Positions 40,771 to 49,068 of a stretch of 64,000 bases of DNA are shown here, in pieces. The translations under genes were made by a program, and so were the position numbers. The DNA is taken from the NCBI RefSeq assembly GCF_044389085.1, contig NZ_JBIRXP010000009.1, positions 1 through 64,000 of the forward strand, written 5' to 3'. The stretch comes from Isoptericola sp044389085 (GTDB taxonomy: Bacteria > Actinomycetota > Actinomycetes > Actinomycetales > Cellulomonadaceae). Positions within the stretch are counted from its first letter, which is position 1. The number at the start of each line of letters is the position of its first letter. The notes beneath the pieces are model-generated. The model was not told where the DNA came from, ran no database searches, and worked only from the letters and a program-made list of their open reading frames with translations.

Positions 40771-41708
40771 CCGTGCCGCACGCCGGGCTCACCCGCGCCG
40801 CACGCAGCACCGCGACGGTGTCCCGGACGGCGGACCGGGCTACGCTGACCGCCGTGCACAGGAAGGAGCGCACCGGCATCGTGGCGCTCGCCGTGCCGGA
40901 CCTCGAGGAGCCGTACTTCGCCGAGCTCACGGCGCTGCTCGTGCGGCGCGCCGACGAGCGCGGGCTGTCGATCCTCATCCAGCAGACCGCCGGCGACCAC
41001 GAGCGCGAGGTCGACGTCGCCAACGGCATCGGGCTGCCCCCGACCGACGGCCTCATCCACATCCCCCGCGCCCTGTCGGTGGCGGACCTGACCCGGCGCA
41101 CCTCCCCCGGGCCGCTGGTGCTGCTCGGCGAGCACATCCTCGTCAGCCCGTTCACGCACGTGACCATCGACAACCGGGCCGCGTCTTACGCCGCGACCGA
41201 GCACCTGGCGTCCGTCGGGTGCCGACGCGTCGCGTTCGTCGGGCCGCGCGACGCCCGTCCCTCGGACGCCGCCGACCGCCGGTACGCCGGCTACCGCGAG
41301 GCCGTGGCCGCGCTGGGGATCGCCGACGACCCGGACCTGGTGGCCCAGGTCGAGGCGTTCACCCCGGCCGAGGGGCAGCGCGCCGTGCGCGACCTGCTGG
41401 ACCGGGGCGTCGAGCTCGACGGCATCGTCTGCTCCAACGACTCGGTCGCGTTCGGGGCGCTGCCCGCGCTGCACGCGGCCGGCCGGCGGGTCCCGGACGA
41501 CGTCGCCGTGATCGGGATCGACGACGTGCGCGGCGCCCGGTACGCCACGCCGTCGCTCACGTCCGTCTCCCCCGACAAGGAGGCGCTCGTCGAGCGTGCG
41601 CTGGGCGAGCTGGAGCGGCAGATCGCCACCCCGCCGGGCGCCAACCTGCCCGTGCAGCACGTCGTCGTGGAGGCACGCGTCGTGCCGCGCGCCAGCACCG
41701 CCCGCTGA
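40767..41708 (+). CDS. LacI-like sugar-sensing protein lacking a full DNA-binding domain
   Basis: 313 residues if read from GTG 40767, which overlaps the FAD gene's stop. The periplasmic-binding-like effector domain is intact (TGIVALAVPDLEEPYFAEL, ILIQQTAGDHEREVD, CRRVAFVGPRDARPSDA, DGIVCSNDSVAFGAL, DVAVIGIDDVRGARYATPS). The usual 55-60-residue LacI helix-turn-helix and hinge is cut to about 35 residues, of which only a TATVSR-like piece remains. A -10-like TACGCT (40841-40846) 7 bp before GTG 40854 offers an alternative leaderless start giving a 284-residue protein with no HTH at all. It may regulate without binding DNA, or be a decayed repressor. Confidence 0.72.
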   Translation: MTVPHAGLTRAARSTATVSRTADRATLTAVHRKERTGIVALAVPDLEEPYFAELTALLVRRADERGLSILIQQTAGDHEREVDVANGIGLPPTDGLIHIPRALSVADLTRRTSPGPLVLLGEHILVSPFTHVTIDNRAASYAATEHLASVGCRRVAFVGPRDARPSDAADRRYAGYREAVAALGIADDPDLVAQVEAFTPAEGQRAVRDLLDRGVELDGIVCSNDSVAFGALPALHAAGRRVPDDVAVIGIDDVRGARYATPSLTSVSPDKEALVERALGELERQIATPPGANLPVQHVVVEARVVPRASTAR

Positions 41709-41731
41709 CGGGTGGGCACGGCGCGCTGCGG

Positions 41732-42526
41732 TCAGTCGGCCGGGACCACCCAGAGCTCGCCCACGTGCGCCTCGAGCAGCTCGCGCGCGTCGGCGTCCAG
41801 GCCGTCGTCGACGACGAGTCGCTCCACCTCGTGCAGGTCGACGATCGTCGTGAGGCCGACGACGCCCCACTTGGTGTGGTCGGCCAGCACGACGGCGTCC
41901 TGCCCGGCGGCGAGCAGCGCCCGGTCGGTCTCCGCCTCGAGCAGGTTCGGCGTGGTGAGCCCCGCGTGCAGGTCGACGCCGTGCACGCCGAGGAAGGCGA
42001 CGTCGAGGTGCAGGTGCTCCAGCGAGCGCACCGCGACGGGCCCGACGAGGGCGTCCGACGGCGTGCGGACCCCGCCGGTGAGCACGACGGACTGCGTGTA
42101 CGGCTCGTCGGCGCGGTCGGGGCGGCGGAACACCTCCGCGACCGGCAGCGAGTTCGTGACGACCGTGAGGTCGGGGACGGAGCGCAGCTCCTGCGCGAGC
42201 ACCCACGTCGTCGTCCCGCCGGAGAGCCCCACCGCCATGCCCGGCTCGACGAGCTGCGCCGCCCGGCGCGCGATGGCGCGCTTCTCGGCCACGAGGTGCT
42301 GCGTGCGGGCGGTGAAGGCGCGCTCGTGCCCGGCGTCGCCCGCGTCGTCCCGCGTCGTCGCGCCGCCGCGCACCCGGTCGAGCTCGCCCGCGTCGGCGAG
42401 CGCCTCGATGTCCCGGCGCACCGTCATCGCGCTGACACCGAGCTCCTCGGCCAGCTCGGTGACGCTCGCGGCACCCCGACGGCGCACCTCGGCCACGATC
42501 CGCGACCTGCGTTCTGCGACGAGCAC
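41732..42526 (-). CDS. DeoR-family transcriptional regulator
   Basis: 264 residues, from GTG 42526 with AGGGG four bases upstream (a GTG at 42532 is also in frame). N-terminal helix-turn-helix (RRGAASVTELAEELGVSAM and TVRRDIEALADAGELDRVRG), then the DeoRC sensor domain with GLSGGTTTWVLAQEL and DVAFLGVHGVDLHAGLTTP, where phosphorylated sugars bind. It is divergent from the acetyl-esterase gene and probably represses it. Confidence 0.85.
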   Translation of the reverse strand: MLVAERRSRIVAEVRRRGAASVTELAEELGVSAMTVRRDIEALADAGELDRVRGGATTRDDAGDAGHERAFTARTQHLVAEKRAIARRAAQLVEPGMAVGLSGGTTTWVLAQELRSVPDLTVVTNSLPVAEVFRRPDRADEPYTQSVVLTGGVRTPSDALVGPVAVRSLEHLHLDVAFLGVHGVDLHAGLTTPNLLEAETDRALLAAGQDAVVLADHTKWGVVGLTTIVDLHEVERLVVDDGLDADARELLEAHVGELWVVPAD

Positions 42527-42631
42527 CCGCACCCCTTTCGACCCGCGGCACAGTCTGTCACGCAGGCTGGCGCCCGTTCGCCCGGTACTGCGCCGGGACG
42601 TGGAGAGCGACCGAACGAGCCTGGAGATCCC

Positions 42632-43663
42632 GTGACCCTGCCCGCCCCCTACGACGCCTGGTTCCCCGACAGCCCGATCGACGGCACGTACGGGTTCGAC
42701 CGGGACGGCCTGCTCGCCGTGCCGCCCGCCGCCGAGCCCGCCGGCTTCGCCGACCTGTGGCGGTCGTGGCACGGTGCCGCGCGCAGGGTGCCCGCCGACG
42801 TCGTCTCCGAGCCGGTCGGCCGGCAGGGCGCCCACGAGGTGTCGGTCGTGACGTTCACCGCCGACGGCGGCCTGCGCCTGCGCGCGTGGGTGGCGCTGCC
42901 GGTCGACGGCGCCGTGCGGGTCGGGATCGTGCACGGGCACGGTTACGGCGGCCGCGAGGCGCCGTCGTCCGAGCGGGTGCCCCGCGACGCCGCGGTCATC
43001 TTCCCCGTGGCGCGCGGCCTGGGCGCGCTCAACGCGGGCGTCGGCGCCCCGGACGTCAGCTCCGCGCACGTCCTGGCGGGCATCGAGGACGTCGAGACGT
43101 ACGTCCTGGGCCGGTGCGCCGTCGACCTGTGGCACGCCGCCACGGCCCTGCAGGAGGTGCTCTCCGGGGTGGCGGGCGCGCCGACCGGGGTGCCCCTGTA
43201 CTACGTGGGCACCAGCTTCGGCGGCGGGGTGGGCGCGCTGGCCGTGCCGTGGGACGACCGCTTCGTGGGTGCCACGCTCGAGGTGCCGAGCTTCGGCCAG
43301 TACGACGAGCGCCTCGCGGTGCCGTGCACCGGCAGCGGCGAGGCGCAGCGCGGGTACGTCGCCGCGCACCCGGAGGCGCGGGCCGTCCTCGCCCTCACCG
43401 ACGCGTCCGTCGCGGCGACGTACCTGCGCGTCCCGACACGGGTCGAGTGCGCCCTGTGGGACGCGCACGTCCCCCCGCCGGGGCAGTTCGGCGTGGCGGC
43501 AGGCGTCGCCGCCGCCGAGCGCGCGGGCACCGGGGCGGAGCTGGAGCTGGCCGTGCACTCCGCCGGGCACGCGGAGTACCCGGGGCAGGCGCGCGAGATG
43601 GCGGCGGCGTTCGCCGCCACGCGCGAGCACGTCGCGCGGGCGGTGGCCCGCGCGACGCGGTAA
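42632..43663 (+). CDS. Acetyl xylan esterase/cephalosporin-C deacetylase family (AXE1)
   Basis: 343 residues from GTG 42632, with GGAG 6 bp upstream. Alpha/beta hydrolase of the AXE1 group: an N-terminal FADLWRSWH segment, VGIVHGHGYGGREAP (oxyanion strand), VARGLGALNAG, DLWHAATALQ and the nucleophile Ser195 in YVGTSFGGGVGAL; the His of the triad is in AVHSAGHAEYPGQ. It removes acetyl groups from xylan or xylo-oligosaccharides, here intracellularly (no signal peptide). It is divergent from a DeoR gene. Confidence 0.8.
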   Translation: MTLPAPYDAWFPDSPIDGTYGFDRDGLLAVPPAAEPAGFADLWRSWHGAARRVPADVVSEPVGRQGAHEVSVVTFTADGGLRLRAWVALPVDGAVRVGIVHGHGYGGREAPSSERVPRDAAVIFPVARGLGALNAGVGAPDVSSAHVLAGIEDVETYVLGRCAVDLWHAATALQEVLSGVAGAPTGVPLYYVGTSFGGGVGALAVPWDDRFVGATLEVPSFGQYDERLAVPCTGSGEAQRGYVAAHPEARAVLALTDASVAATYLRVPTRVECALWDAHVPPPGQFGVAAGVAAAERAGTGAELELAVHSAGHAEYPGQAREMAAAFAATREHVARAVARATR

Positions 43664-43666
43664 CGC

Positions 43667-44110
43667 TCAGTTCCAGTCGTCGATCTTCACGTCCCGCGGG
43701 GACGGCGCGGCGTCGCCGCCCTCGACCAGGGCCTTGAGGCTCTGCAGGAACGTGGCCCACTTGGTGCTGCAGTGGTGCATGAACTCCACCGGCTCGCGCC
43801 AGCCGCGGTGCGCGAACAGCAGGATCGTCCAGTCGCCGTCCTGGCGCAGGTCCCACTCGATCGTCGTGCCGACCCACTCGTCCGGGCCTCCGACGACGCG
43901 CCACACCACGCGGCGCTGCAGGACCAGCTCCTCGACCTCCATCTCGAACGCACCGTCGGGGAAGCGGAACTCGAGCTTGCCGCCGAGGCCCGCGTCGCCC
44001 GTCGTCCTCTCGGTCCACCAGCCGGCGAGCCCCTCGACCGTCGACAACGCGTCGTACAGCTCCTGGGGCGTCGCGGTCCTCGTCCCGATCCTGTGCAGGA
44101 TGTCGACCAT
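43667..44110 (-). CDS. SRPBCC/AHSA1-domain protein
   Basis: 147 residues. START-like (AHSA1, Aha1-related) fold with ELYDALSTVEGLAGWWTERTT, GKLEFRFPDGAFEMEVEEL, VWRVVGGPDEWVGTTIEWDL and FMHHCSTKWATFLQSLKALVEGG. These proteins bind hydrophobic ligands, and in actinobacteria they are often the downstream partners of ArsR regulators. It is the last gene of a three-gene minus-strand operon, 5 bp after the ArsR gene. Confidence 0.8.
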   Translation of the reverse strand: MVDILHRIGTRTATPQELYDALSTVEGLAGWWTERTTGDAGLGGKLEFRFPDGAFEMEVEELVLQRRVVWRVVGGPDEWVGTTIEWDLRQDGDWTILLFAHRGWREPVEFMHHCSTKWATFLQSLKALVEGGDAAPSPRDVKIDDWN

Positions 44111-44115
44111 GGTGA

Positions 44116-44472
44116 TCAGCTCCTCGTGTCGGTCTTGCGAGTGTTCTCGATCGCCTCGGCGATCCCCTTGATGCGCTGCAGCCGGCGGTCCCAGGTGCGG
44201 CCGACGGCGGCCAGCTGGTCCGCGGCGCGGGCAAGCTGGACGGCGTCGACCTCGCACCGCCTCTCCCGTCCCGCCGTCGTGGACCGGACGAGGCCGGCAC
44301 GGTCGAGCACGTCCAGGTGCTTGGCGACCGCCTGCCGCGTGACGGGCAGCTCCCGGCTCAGCGACGACGCGGTGCCGCCGCCCTCCGCGAGCAGCAGGTC
44401 GAGGATGCGCCTCCGGGTCGGGTCGCCGATCGCGGACCAGAGGGCGTCGTCCACGGGCGCCGCCCCGGTCAT
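44116..44472 (-). CDS. ArsR-family transcriptional regulator
   Basis: 118 residues. Compact winged helix: DDALWSAIGDPTRRRILDLL, the recognition helix LPVTRQAVAKHLDVLDRAGLV, and the wing RSTTAGRERRCEVDAVQL, then helices. No cysteine metal motif is present, so it is a non-metal ArsR. It overlaps the first SRPBCC gene by 4 bp. The paired inverted sites at 44949-45010 are probably its operators. Confidence 0.85.
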   Translation of the reverse strand: MTGAAPVDDALWSAIGDPTRRRILDLLLAEGGGTASSLSRELPVTRQAVAKHLDVLDRAGLVRSTTAGRERRCEVDAVQLARAADQLAAVGRTWDRRLQRIKGIAEAIENTRKTDTRS

Positions 44473-44939
44473 GACCGCACCCCCGGCGACCCCGCGTAGG
44501 TCACGAGCCGGGGCAGGTAGAACGCCCAGCCCTCGACGTGCTCGCGGTAGTGCTGCTCGAGGACCGCGACCTCCCAGCCCTGCTCGCGGAAGCCGGTCTC
44601 CGTCATACGCAGCAGCGTCCCGTCGCCCGACGGCACGAGCTCGAAGGTGACGAGCAGCGAGTTGCCCGCCGTCGCCTCCTCGCCCGAAGGGTGCGTCCAC
44701 CGGAACGAGAACGTGCGCGGCGGCAGCGACTCGACCACCGTGAACGACTCGACCGTCCGGTCCGGGCCGTCTCCGAACGTGATCGACCCCGCCGCTCCGG
44801 GCTCCGGGTCGAAGTCCGCGTCGTCGGGCCACCACCGCCGCACGTGCTCCGGGCGGCTCACCACCTCGAAGACGACGTCGGGCGACGCCTCGACGTAGAG
44901 CTCGCGCTCGATGCTCCCCAGCTCGTTGACCGACCCCAT
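44469..44939 (-). CDS. SRPBCC/AHSA1-domain protein
   Basis: 156 residues, start at ATG 44939 with GGAGGGG upstream. AHSA1-type fold: ERELYVEASPDVVFEVVSRPEHVRRWW, ITFGDGPDRTVESF, TFELVPSGDGTLLRMTETGF and the final EGWAFYLPRLVTYAG. First gene of the operon, controlled by the promoter between the two operators. Confidence 0.8.
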   Translation of the reverse strand: MGSVNELGSIERELYVEASPDVVFEVVSRPEHVRRWWPDDADFDPEPGAAGSITFGDGPDRTVESFTVVESLPPRTFSFRWTHPSGEEATAGNSLLVTFELVPSGDGTLLRMTETGFREQGWEVAVLEQHYREHVEGWAFYLPRLVTYAGSPGVRS

Positions 44940-44948
44940 GACCCCTCC

Positions 44949-45010
44949 TGCAACTAGTGGTTGCACATCACGCTAGCCCGTAGGCCAGGGATGCGCAACC
45001 ACTAGTTGCA
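44949..45010 (-). promoter_or_regulatory. Promoter between two inverted operator copies (ArsR)
   Basis: TGCAACTAGTGGTTGC (44949-44964) is repeated inverted as GCAACCACTAGTTGCA (44995-45010). Each copy is itself roughly symmetric around CTAGT. Read on the minus strand, TTGCGC (44998-44993) as -35 and TAGCGT (44975-44970) as -10 are spaced 17 bp, so one operator covers the -35 and the other the transcription start. Confidence 0.75.
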
Positions 45011-45025
45011 GAACAGGCGAGCGGG

Positions 45026-46252
45026 CTACCGCCGCCGCGTGGCCAGGAACTCCCCGATGCGGCCGATGGCCTCGGTGAGGACCTCCTCGTCGGGCAGGGT
45101 CACGAGGCGGAAGTGGTCGGGCTCGAACCAGTTGAACCCGGTGCCGTGGGTGACCAGGATCTTCTTGGCCCGCAGCAGGTCGATGACGAACGCCTCATCG
45201 TCCTCGATCGGGTACATCTCGGGGTCGAGGCGCGGGAAGCAGTACAGCGCGCCCTTCGGCCGCACGGACGTGACGCCGGGGATCTCGTTGAGCAGCTTGT
45301 CCGCCAGCATCGCCTGGTCGTAGAACCGGCCGCCGGGCACGATGAGCTCGTCGATCGACTGGTAGCCGCCCAGCGCCGTCTGGATGGCGTGCTGCGCGGG
45401 CACGTTGGCGCACATGCGCATGTTGGCCAGCAGCGTGAGGCCCTCGAGGAACTCGCTGGCGTTCTCCTTGGGGCCCGACACCATGACCCACCCGGCGCGG
45501 TAGCCGCACACGCGGTACGCCTTGGACAGGCCGCTGAACGTCAGGCAGAGCACGTCGTCGCCCGCGGCGGCCGCGGCGTGGTGGTGCGTGGCGCCGTCGA
45601 ACAGGATCTTCTCGTAGATCTCGTCGGTGAGGACCACCAGGTCGTGGCGGCGGGCGATGTCGACCATCGCCTCCACCATCTCCTTGCTGTACACGGCGCC
45701 CGTGGGGTTGTTCGGGTTGATGATCACCATGGCGTGCGTGTTCTCGGTGATCTTCGACTCGAGGTCCTCGAGGTCCGGCATCCAGCCGTTCTCCTCGTCG
45801 CACCGGTAGTGCACGGCGGTGCCGCCGCACAGCGTCACGGCGCCGGTCCACAGCGGGTAGTCGGGCGCGGGGACGAGGATCTCGTTCCCCTCGTCGACGA
45901 ACGCCTGGAGCACCATCGAGATGAGCTCGGAGACGCCGTTGCCGATGAAGACGTCGTCCACGCTCGTGTCGCGCAGCCCGCGCGACTGGTAGTACTGCGC
46001 CACCGCGGTGCGTGCCTCGTAGATGCCGCGCGAGTCGCTGTACCCCTGCGCCTCCGGCAGGTGGTGCACGACGTCGGCCTGGATGGCCGCCGGTGCCTCG
46101 AAGCCGAACGGCGCCGTGTTGCCGATGTTCAGCTTGAGGATGCGGTGGCCCTCGGCCTCGAGGCGCTGGGCCTCGACGAGGATGGGACCGCGGACGTCGT
46201 AGCGGACGCCGCGGAGCTTGCGGCTCTGTCGGATGGTACGCACGGGGACCAT
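45026..46252 (-). CDS. alaA: Alanine-type PLP aminotransferase
   Basis: 408 residues, class I aminotransferase near E. coli AlaA in length and layout: KLNIGNTAPFGFEAP, GYSDSRGIYEAR, GNGVSELISMVLQAF, INPNNPTGAVYSKEMVEA, DEIYEKILFDGA, the PLP Lys in SGLSKAYRVCGYRAGW and the final FRLVTLPD. The reaction would be alanine/2-oxoglutarate exchange; substrate within the subgroup is not certain. Start taken at ATG 46252 (ATG 46255 is next to it). Confidence 0.82.
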   Translation of the reverse strand: MVPVRTIRQSRKLRGVRYDVRGPILVEAQRLEAEGHRILKLNIGNTAPFGFEAPAAIQADVVHHLPEAQGYSDSRGIYEARTAVAQYYQSRGLRDTSVDDVFIGNGVSELISMVLQAFVDEGNEILVPAPDYPLWTGAVTLCGGTAVHYRCDEENGWMPDLEDLESKITENTHAMVIINPNNPTGAVYSKEMVEAMVDIARRHDLVVLTDEIYEKILFDGATHHHAAAAAGDDVLCLTFSGLSKAYRVCGYRAGWVMVSGPKENASEFLEGLTLLANMRMCANVPAQHAIQTALGGYQSIDELIVPGGRFYDQAMLADKLLNEIPGVTSVRPKGALYCFPRLDPEMYPIEDDEAFVIDLLRAKKILVTHGTGFNWFEPDHFRLVTLPDEEVLTEAIGRIGEFLATRRR

Positions 46253-46414
46253 CATCCCCCGCCGCACCCCGTGCCCGACACGGCCAATCCGCGACGAGCG
46301 GACCCGGACCGCCGGGACGCCCGCCCCGCGACACCACCCTGCAGACCCTGCGGACCGCCCTGCTCGGACATAGCGTGTGCCGGGAAAGGTCAGATCAGGC
46401 AGGAGTGCTCGGAA

Positions 46415-48958
46415 ATGCGCAATGTGGTCGGTCGACGGCGGGCAGCCGTCATGTGCGGGGCGTTGCTCGCCGGGGCAGGGCTGGTGGCCGTCGCCCAGGT
46501 GGCGTCGGCCGAGGTCCCGACGCCGGGGGCCGACGAGTCCGTCGTGACGGTGCGGGTCGGGGGCGACCGGACCGCGGACGGTGGGGTGGCTCCCCTGCCG
46601 GGCGTCACGCTGGGGCTGTACGCGGACCAGGACGCGACGACCGTGGTGGACGACGAGTGGGGCACCTGCGTCTCGGACGCCGACGGCGACTGCTCGTTCA
46701 CCGTGCCGGACACGGGCGCCGGCGGGGACAACGCCGACGAGCAGTACGTGGTCAAGCAGATCTCCGCCCCCGACGGCTGGTTCGTCAACCCGACGCTGCG
46801 GGTCGGCTCGGGCAGCGGGTCGAGCTCGACGGCGCAGCCGTACGCCTTCACGACCCCCGCGCTCGCCGGCGGGGAGACCTACTCGTCGCTCGACCCCAGC
46901 ATCGGCTTCATGGCCGGCCCCGCGTCGAGCGGCCGGCCGGTGACCGACTCGGAGGGGATCTGGCAGCAGTCGCGGACCAACCCCGGGCTGGTGCCGCAGT
47001 GCGGTGCCGACATCGCGCTCGTGCTCGACCTGTCGTCCTCGCTGGGCAGCCAGGTGACCAACCTCAAGGCGGCCACGGACTCCGTGGCGAACGCACTGGT
47101 CGGGACCCCGTCGCGCCTCGCCGTCTTCTCCTTCGACCGGTTCTCGCCGAGCTCCGGCTCCGACGGGAACCACCCCGAGCTGGTGAGCGTCGCCACCCAG
47201 CAGGGCGCCGACGCCTTCAAGGCGCAGTACGCCGACTGGACCACCGGGTCGGGCACCAACTGGGACCAGGGGCTGCGCGTCGTGGCGGACGCCGCCCCGG
47301 AGTACCAGATCGTCGTGATGATCACCGACGGCAACCCGACCCGCTTCGGGGCCACGGGCAGCGGCGGGACCGGCGGCACCACGCACCTGCGCGACGTCGA
47401 GAACGGCATCTACTCCGCGAACGCGGTCAAGGCCGAGGGGTCGCGGCTGCTGGTGCTCGGGGTCGGCTCCGGGATCGACGACGTCAGCCGGCTCAACCTG
47501 CGCGCCCTGTCGGGCGAGACGTTCTACACGGGCGGCGACGCCGAGGACGCGGACTACTTCGACCTGGACGACTTCGAGGCCGCCGGGTCGGCGCTGCGCG
47601 ACCTGCTCCTCAGCAGCTGCGACGCACGGATCAACGTCACCAAGGCGCTGGTGCCCGCCGGGAACGAGGCCGGGGACGTCTCCGGCGCCGTGCCCGCCGG
47701 CGAGGGCTGGCAGTTCGGCGCCGCCACGTCCACCCCGGGCGTCACGCTCGACCCGACGTCGGCGACCACGATCGACGACGGCACCGGCAGCGTCGCCTTC
47801 GACGTCGACTACGACGGCCTTCCCACGGACGCCGAGGTGTCGCTGTCCGAGACCCAGCAGGACGGCTACACGCTGGTGCCCGTCGACGGCCAGAACGCCG
47901 TCTGCGTCGACAAGCTCGACGACGACGCCCCGGTCACCGCGACGAACGACGGCTCGACCGGGTTCACCTTCGGGCTCCCGGCCTCCGGGTTCGTGAGCTG
48001 CACGGTGTACAACCAGCCGCTCAGCAGCGTCGTGGTGGACAAGACGTGGGTGATCGACGGCGTGGAGCTCCCCGAGGGGGAGCAGCCGGACGGCTTCACG
48101 GCACAGCTCTCGCTCACGGGGCCCGGCGGCGCCGGCGCGACCGACCAGGACTGGAGCGATCCGCGCGGCGGGTACCAGGGACCCGAGGAGGTCACCGTCG
48201 ACGAGACGGCGAGCATCCCGGACGGGTGCGTGCTGGCGGACGCGGAGGTGACGGCCGTGGACGGCGAGGCCGTGGACCCCGCGCCGCTGCCGTTCGACAC
48301 CACTGCGGCGTACCCCGTCCGGGAGGTCGAGGTGACCAACCGGGTGACGTGCCCGCCCATGCTCACCCTCGTCAAGGAGGTCGTCAACGACGACGGCGGC
48401 ACGGCCACGCCCGGCGACTGGACGCTGTCGGCGACCGGCCCGGTCGAGATCGAGGGCGTCACGGGCGACGACTCCATCACCTTCGCCTCCGTCGAGGCCG
48501 GTGACTACACGCTCGCCGAGGACGGGCCCGAGGGCTACGACTCGCTGGGATGGACGTGCGTCGACGACGTCACGGGCGCCGACGTGGCGGTGGTCGACGA
48601 CGTCGTGAGCGTCGGGGCCGAGGACGCGGTCACCTGCACCGTGACCAACGACGACGTCGCAGCACCCACGCCCAGCCCGTCGCCGTCGCCCAGCACGACG
48701 CCGACGCCGACACCCAGCACGACGCCCAGCCCGTCGCCCAGCCCGTCGCCCACGGCGACCGCGAGCCCCTCCCCCACCCCGGGACCGGGCACGGCCGGGC
48801 CCGGGGGCGCGGGCCCCGGTGGCCCGGCGGCACCCGGCGGGCCGGGGTCGCTGCCCCTGACGGGCGCCGGCATCGCCGGGCTGCTGTCCGCCGCGGTGGC
48901 GCTGGTCCTGGCCGGGTGGGGCGTCGTCGCGGCGGTGCGCCGCCGCAGCACCTCCTGA
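46415..48958 (+). CDS. Sortase-anchored surface protein with vWA and SpaA-like domains
   Basis: 847 residues. Signal peptide (MRNVVGRRRAAVMC, cleavage near ASA at about 32), a SpaA-like prealbumin-type domain, then a von Willebrand A domain with an intact MIDAS motif DLSSS (205-209), a second group of SpaA/Cna-B-like repeats (VVVDKTW, LTLVKEVVNDDGGTATPGDW) and a Pro/Ser/Thr-rich stalk. The C-terminus has LPLTG (813-817), a hydrophobic segment and RRRSTS, a sortase signal. It resembles pilus tip adhesins. No pilin or sortase gene is nearby. A terminator follows. Confidence 0.8.
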   Translation: MRNVVGRRRAAVMCGALLAGAGLVAVAQVASAEVPTPGADESVVTVRVGGDRTADGGVAPLPGVTLGLYADQDATTVVDDEWGTCVSDADGDCSFTVPDTGAGGDNADEQYVVKQISAPDGWFVNPTLRVGSGSGSSSTAQPYAFTTPALAGGETYSSLDPSIGFMAGPASSGRPVTDSEGIWQQSRTNPGLVPQCGADIALVLDLSSSLGSQVTNLKAATDSVANALVGTPSRLAVFSFDRFSPSSGSDGNHPELVSVATQQGADAFKAQYADWTTGSGTNWDQGLRVVADAAPEYQIVVMITDGNPTRFGATGSGGTGGTTHLRDVENGIYSANAVKAEGSRLLVLGVGSGIDDVSRLNLRALSGETFYTGGDAEDADYFDLDDFEAAGSALRDLLLSSCDARINVTKALVPAGNEAGDVSGAVPAGEGWQFGAATSTPGVTLDPTSATTIDDGTGSVAFDVDYDGLPTDAEVSLSETQQDGYTLVPVDGQNAVCVDKLDDDAPVTATNDGSTGFTFGLPASGFVSCTVYNQPLSSVVVDKTWVIDGVELPEGEQPDGFTAQLSLTGPGGAGATDQDWSDPRGGYQGPEEVTVDETASIPDGCVLADAEVTAVDGEAVDPAPLPFDTTAAYPVREVEVTNRVTCPPMLTLVKEVVNDDGGTATPGDWTLSATGPVEIEGVTGDDSITFASVEAGDYTLAEDGPEGYDSLGWTCVDDVTGADVAVVDDVVSVGAEDAVTCTVTNDDVAAPTPSPSPSPSTTPTPTPSTTPSPSPSPSPTATASPSPTPGPGTAGPGGAGPGGPAAPGGPGSLPLTGAGIAGLLSAAVALVLAGWGVVAAVRRRSTS

Positions 48959-48962
48959 CGTG

Positions 48963-49005
48963 ACCCGCCCGCTCGCGCGACCGGAGCCGCGCCGGGCGGG
49001 CGGGT
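48963..49005 (+). terminator. Terminator after the surface protein gene
   Basis: Inverted arms ACCCGCCCGC (48963-48972) and GCGGGCGGGT (48996-49005), 10 bp, 4 bp after the stop codon. Confidence 0.55.
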
Positions 49006-49068
49006 TGGCACCGGGGCGCACGGTGGGCGACGGTAGGAGTCTGGTCTCGCTCCCGTTCGGAGGTCGTC

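Noticed and set aside
45026..49021. A 1,331-codon minus-strand frame over the surface-protein gene
   Set aside because: Only the last 408 residues read as an aminotransferase; the rest is the antisense of the vWA protein gene.
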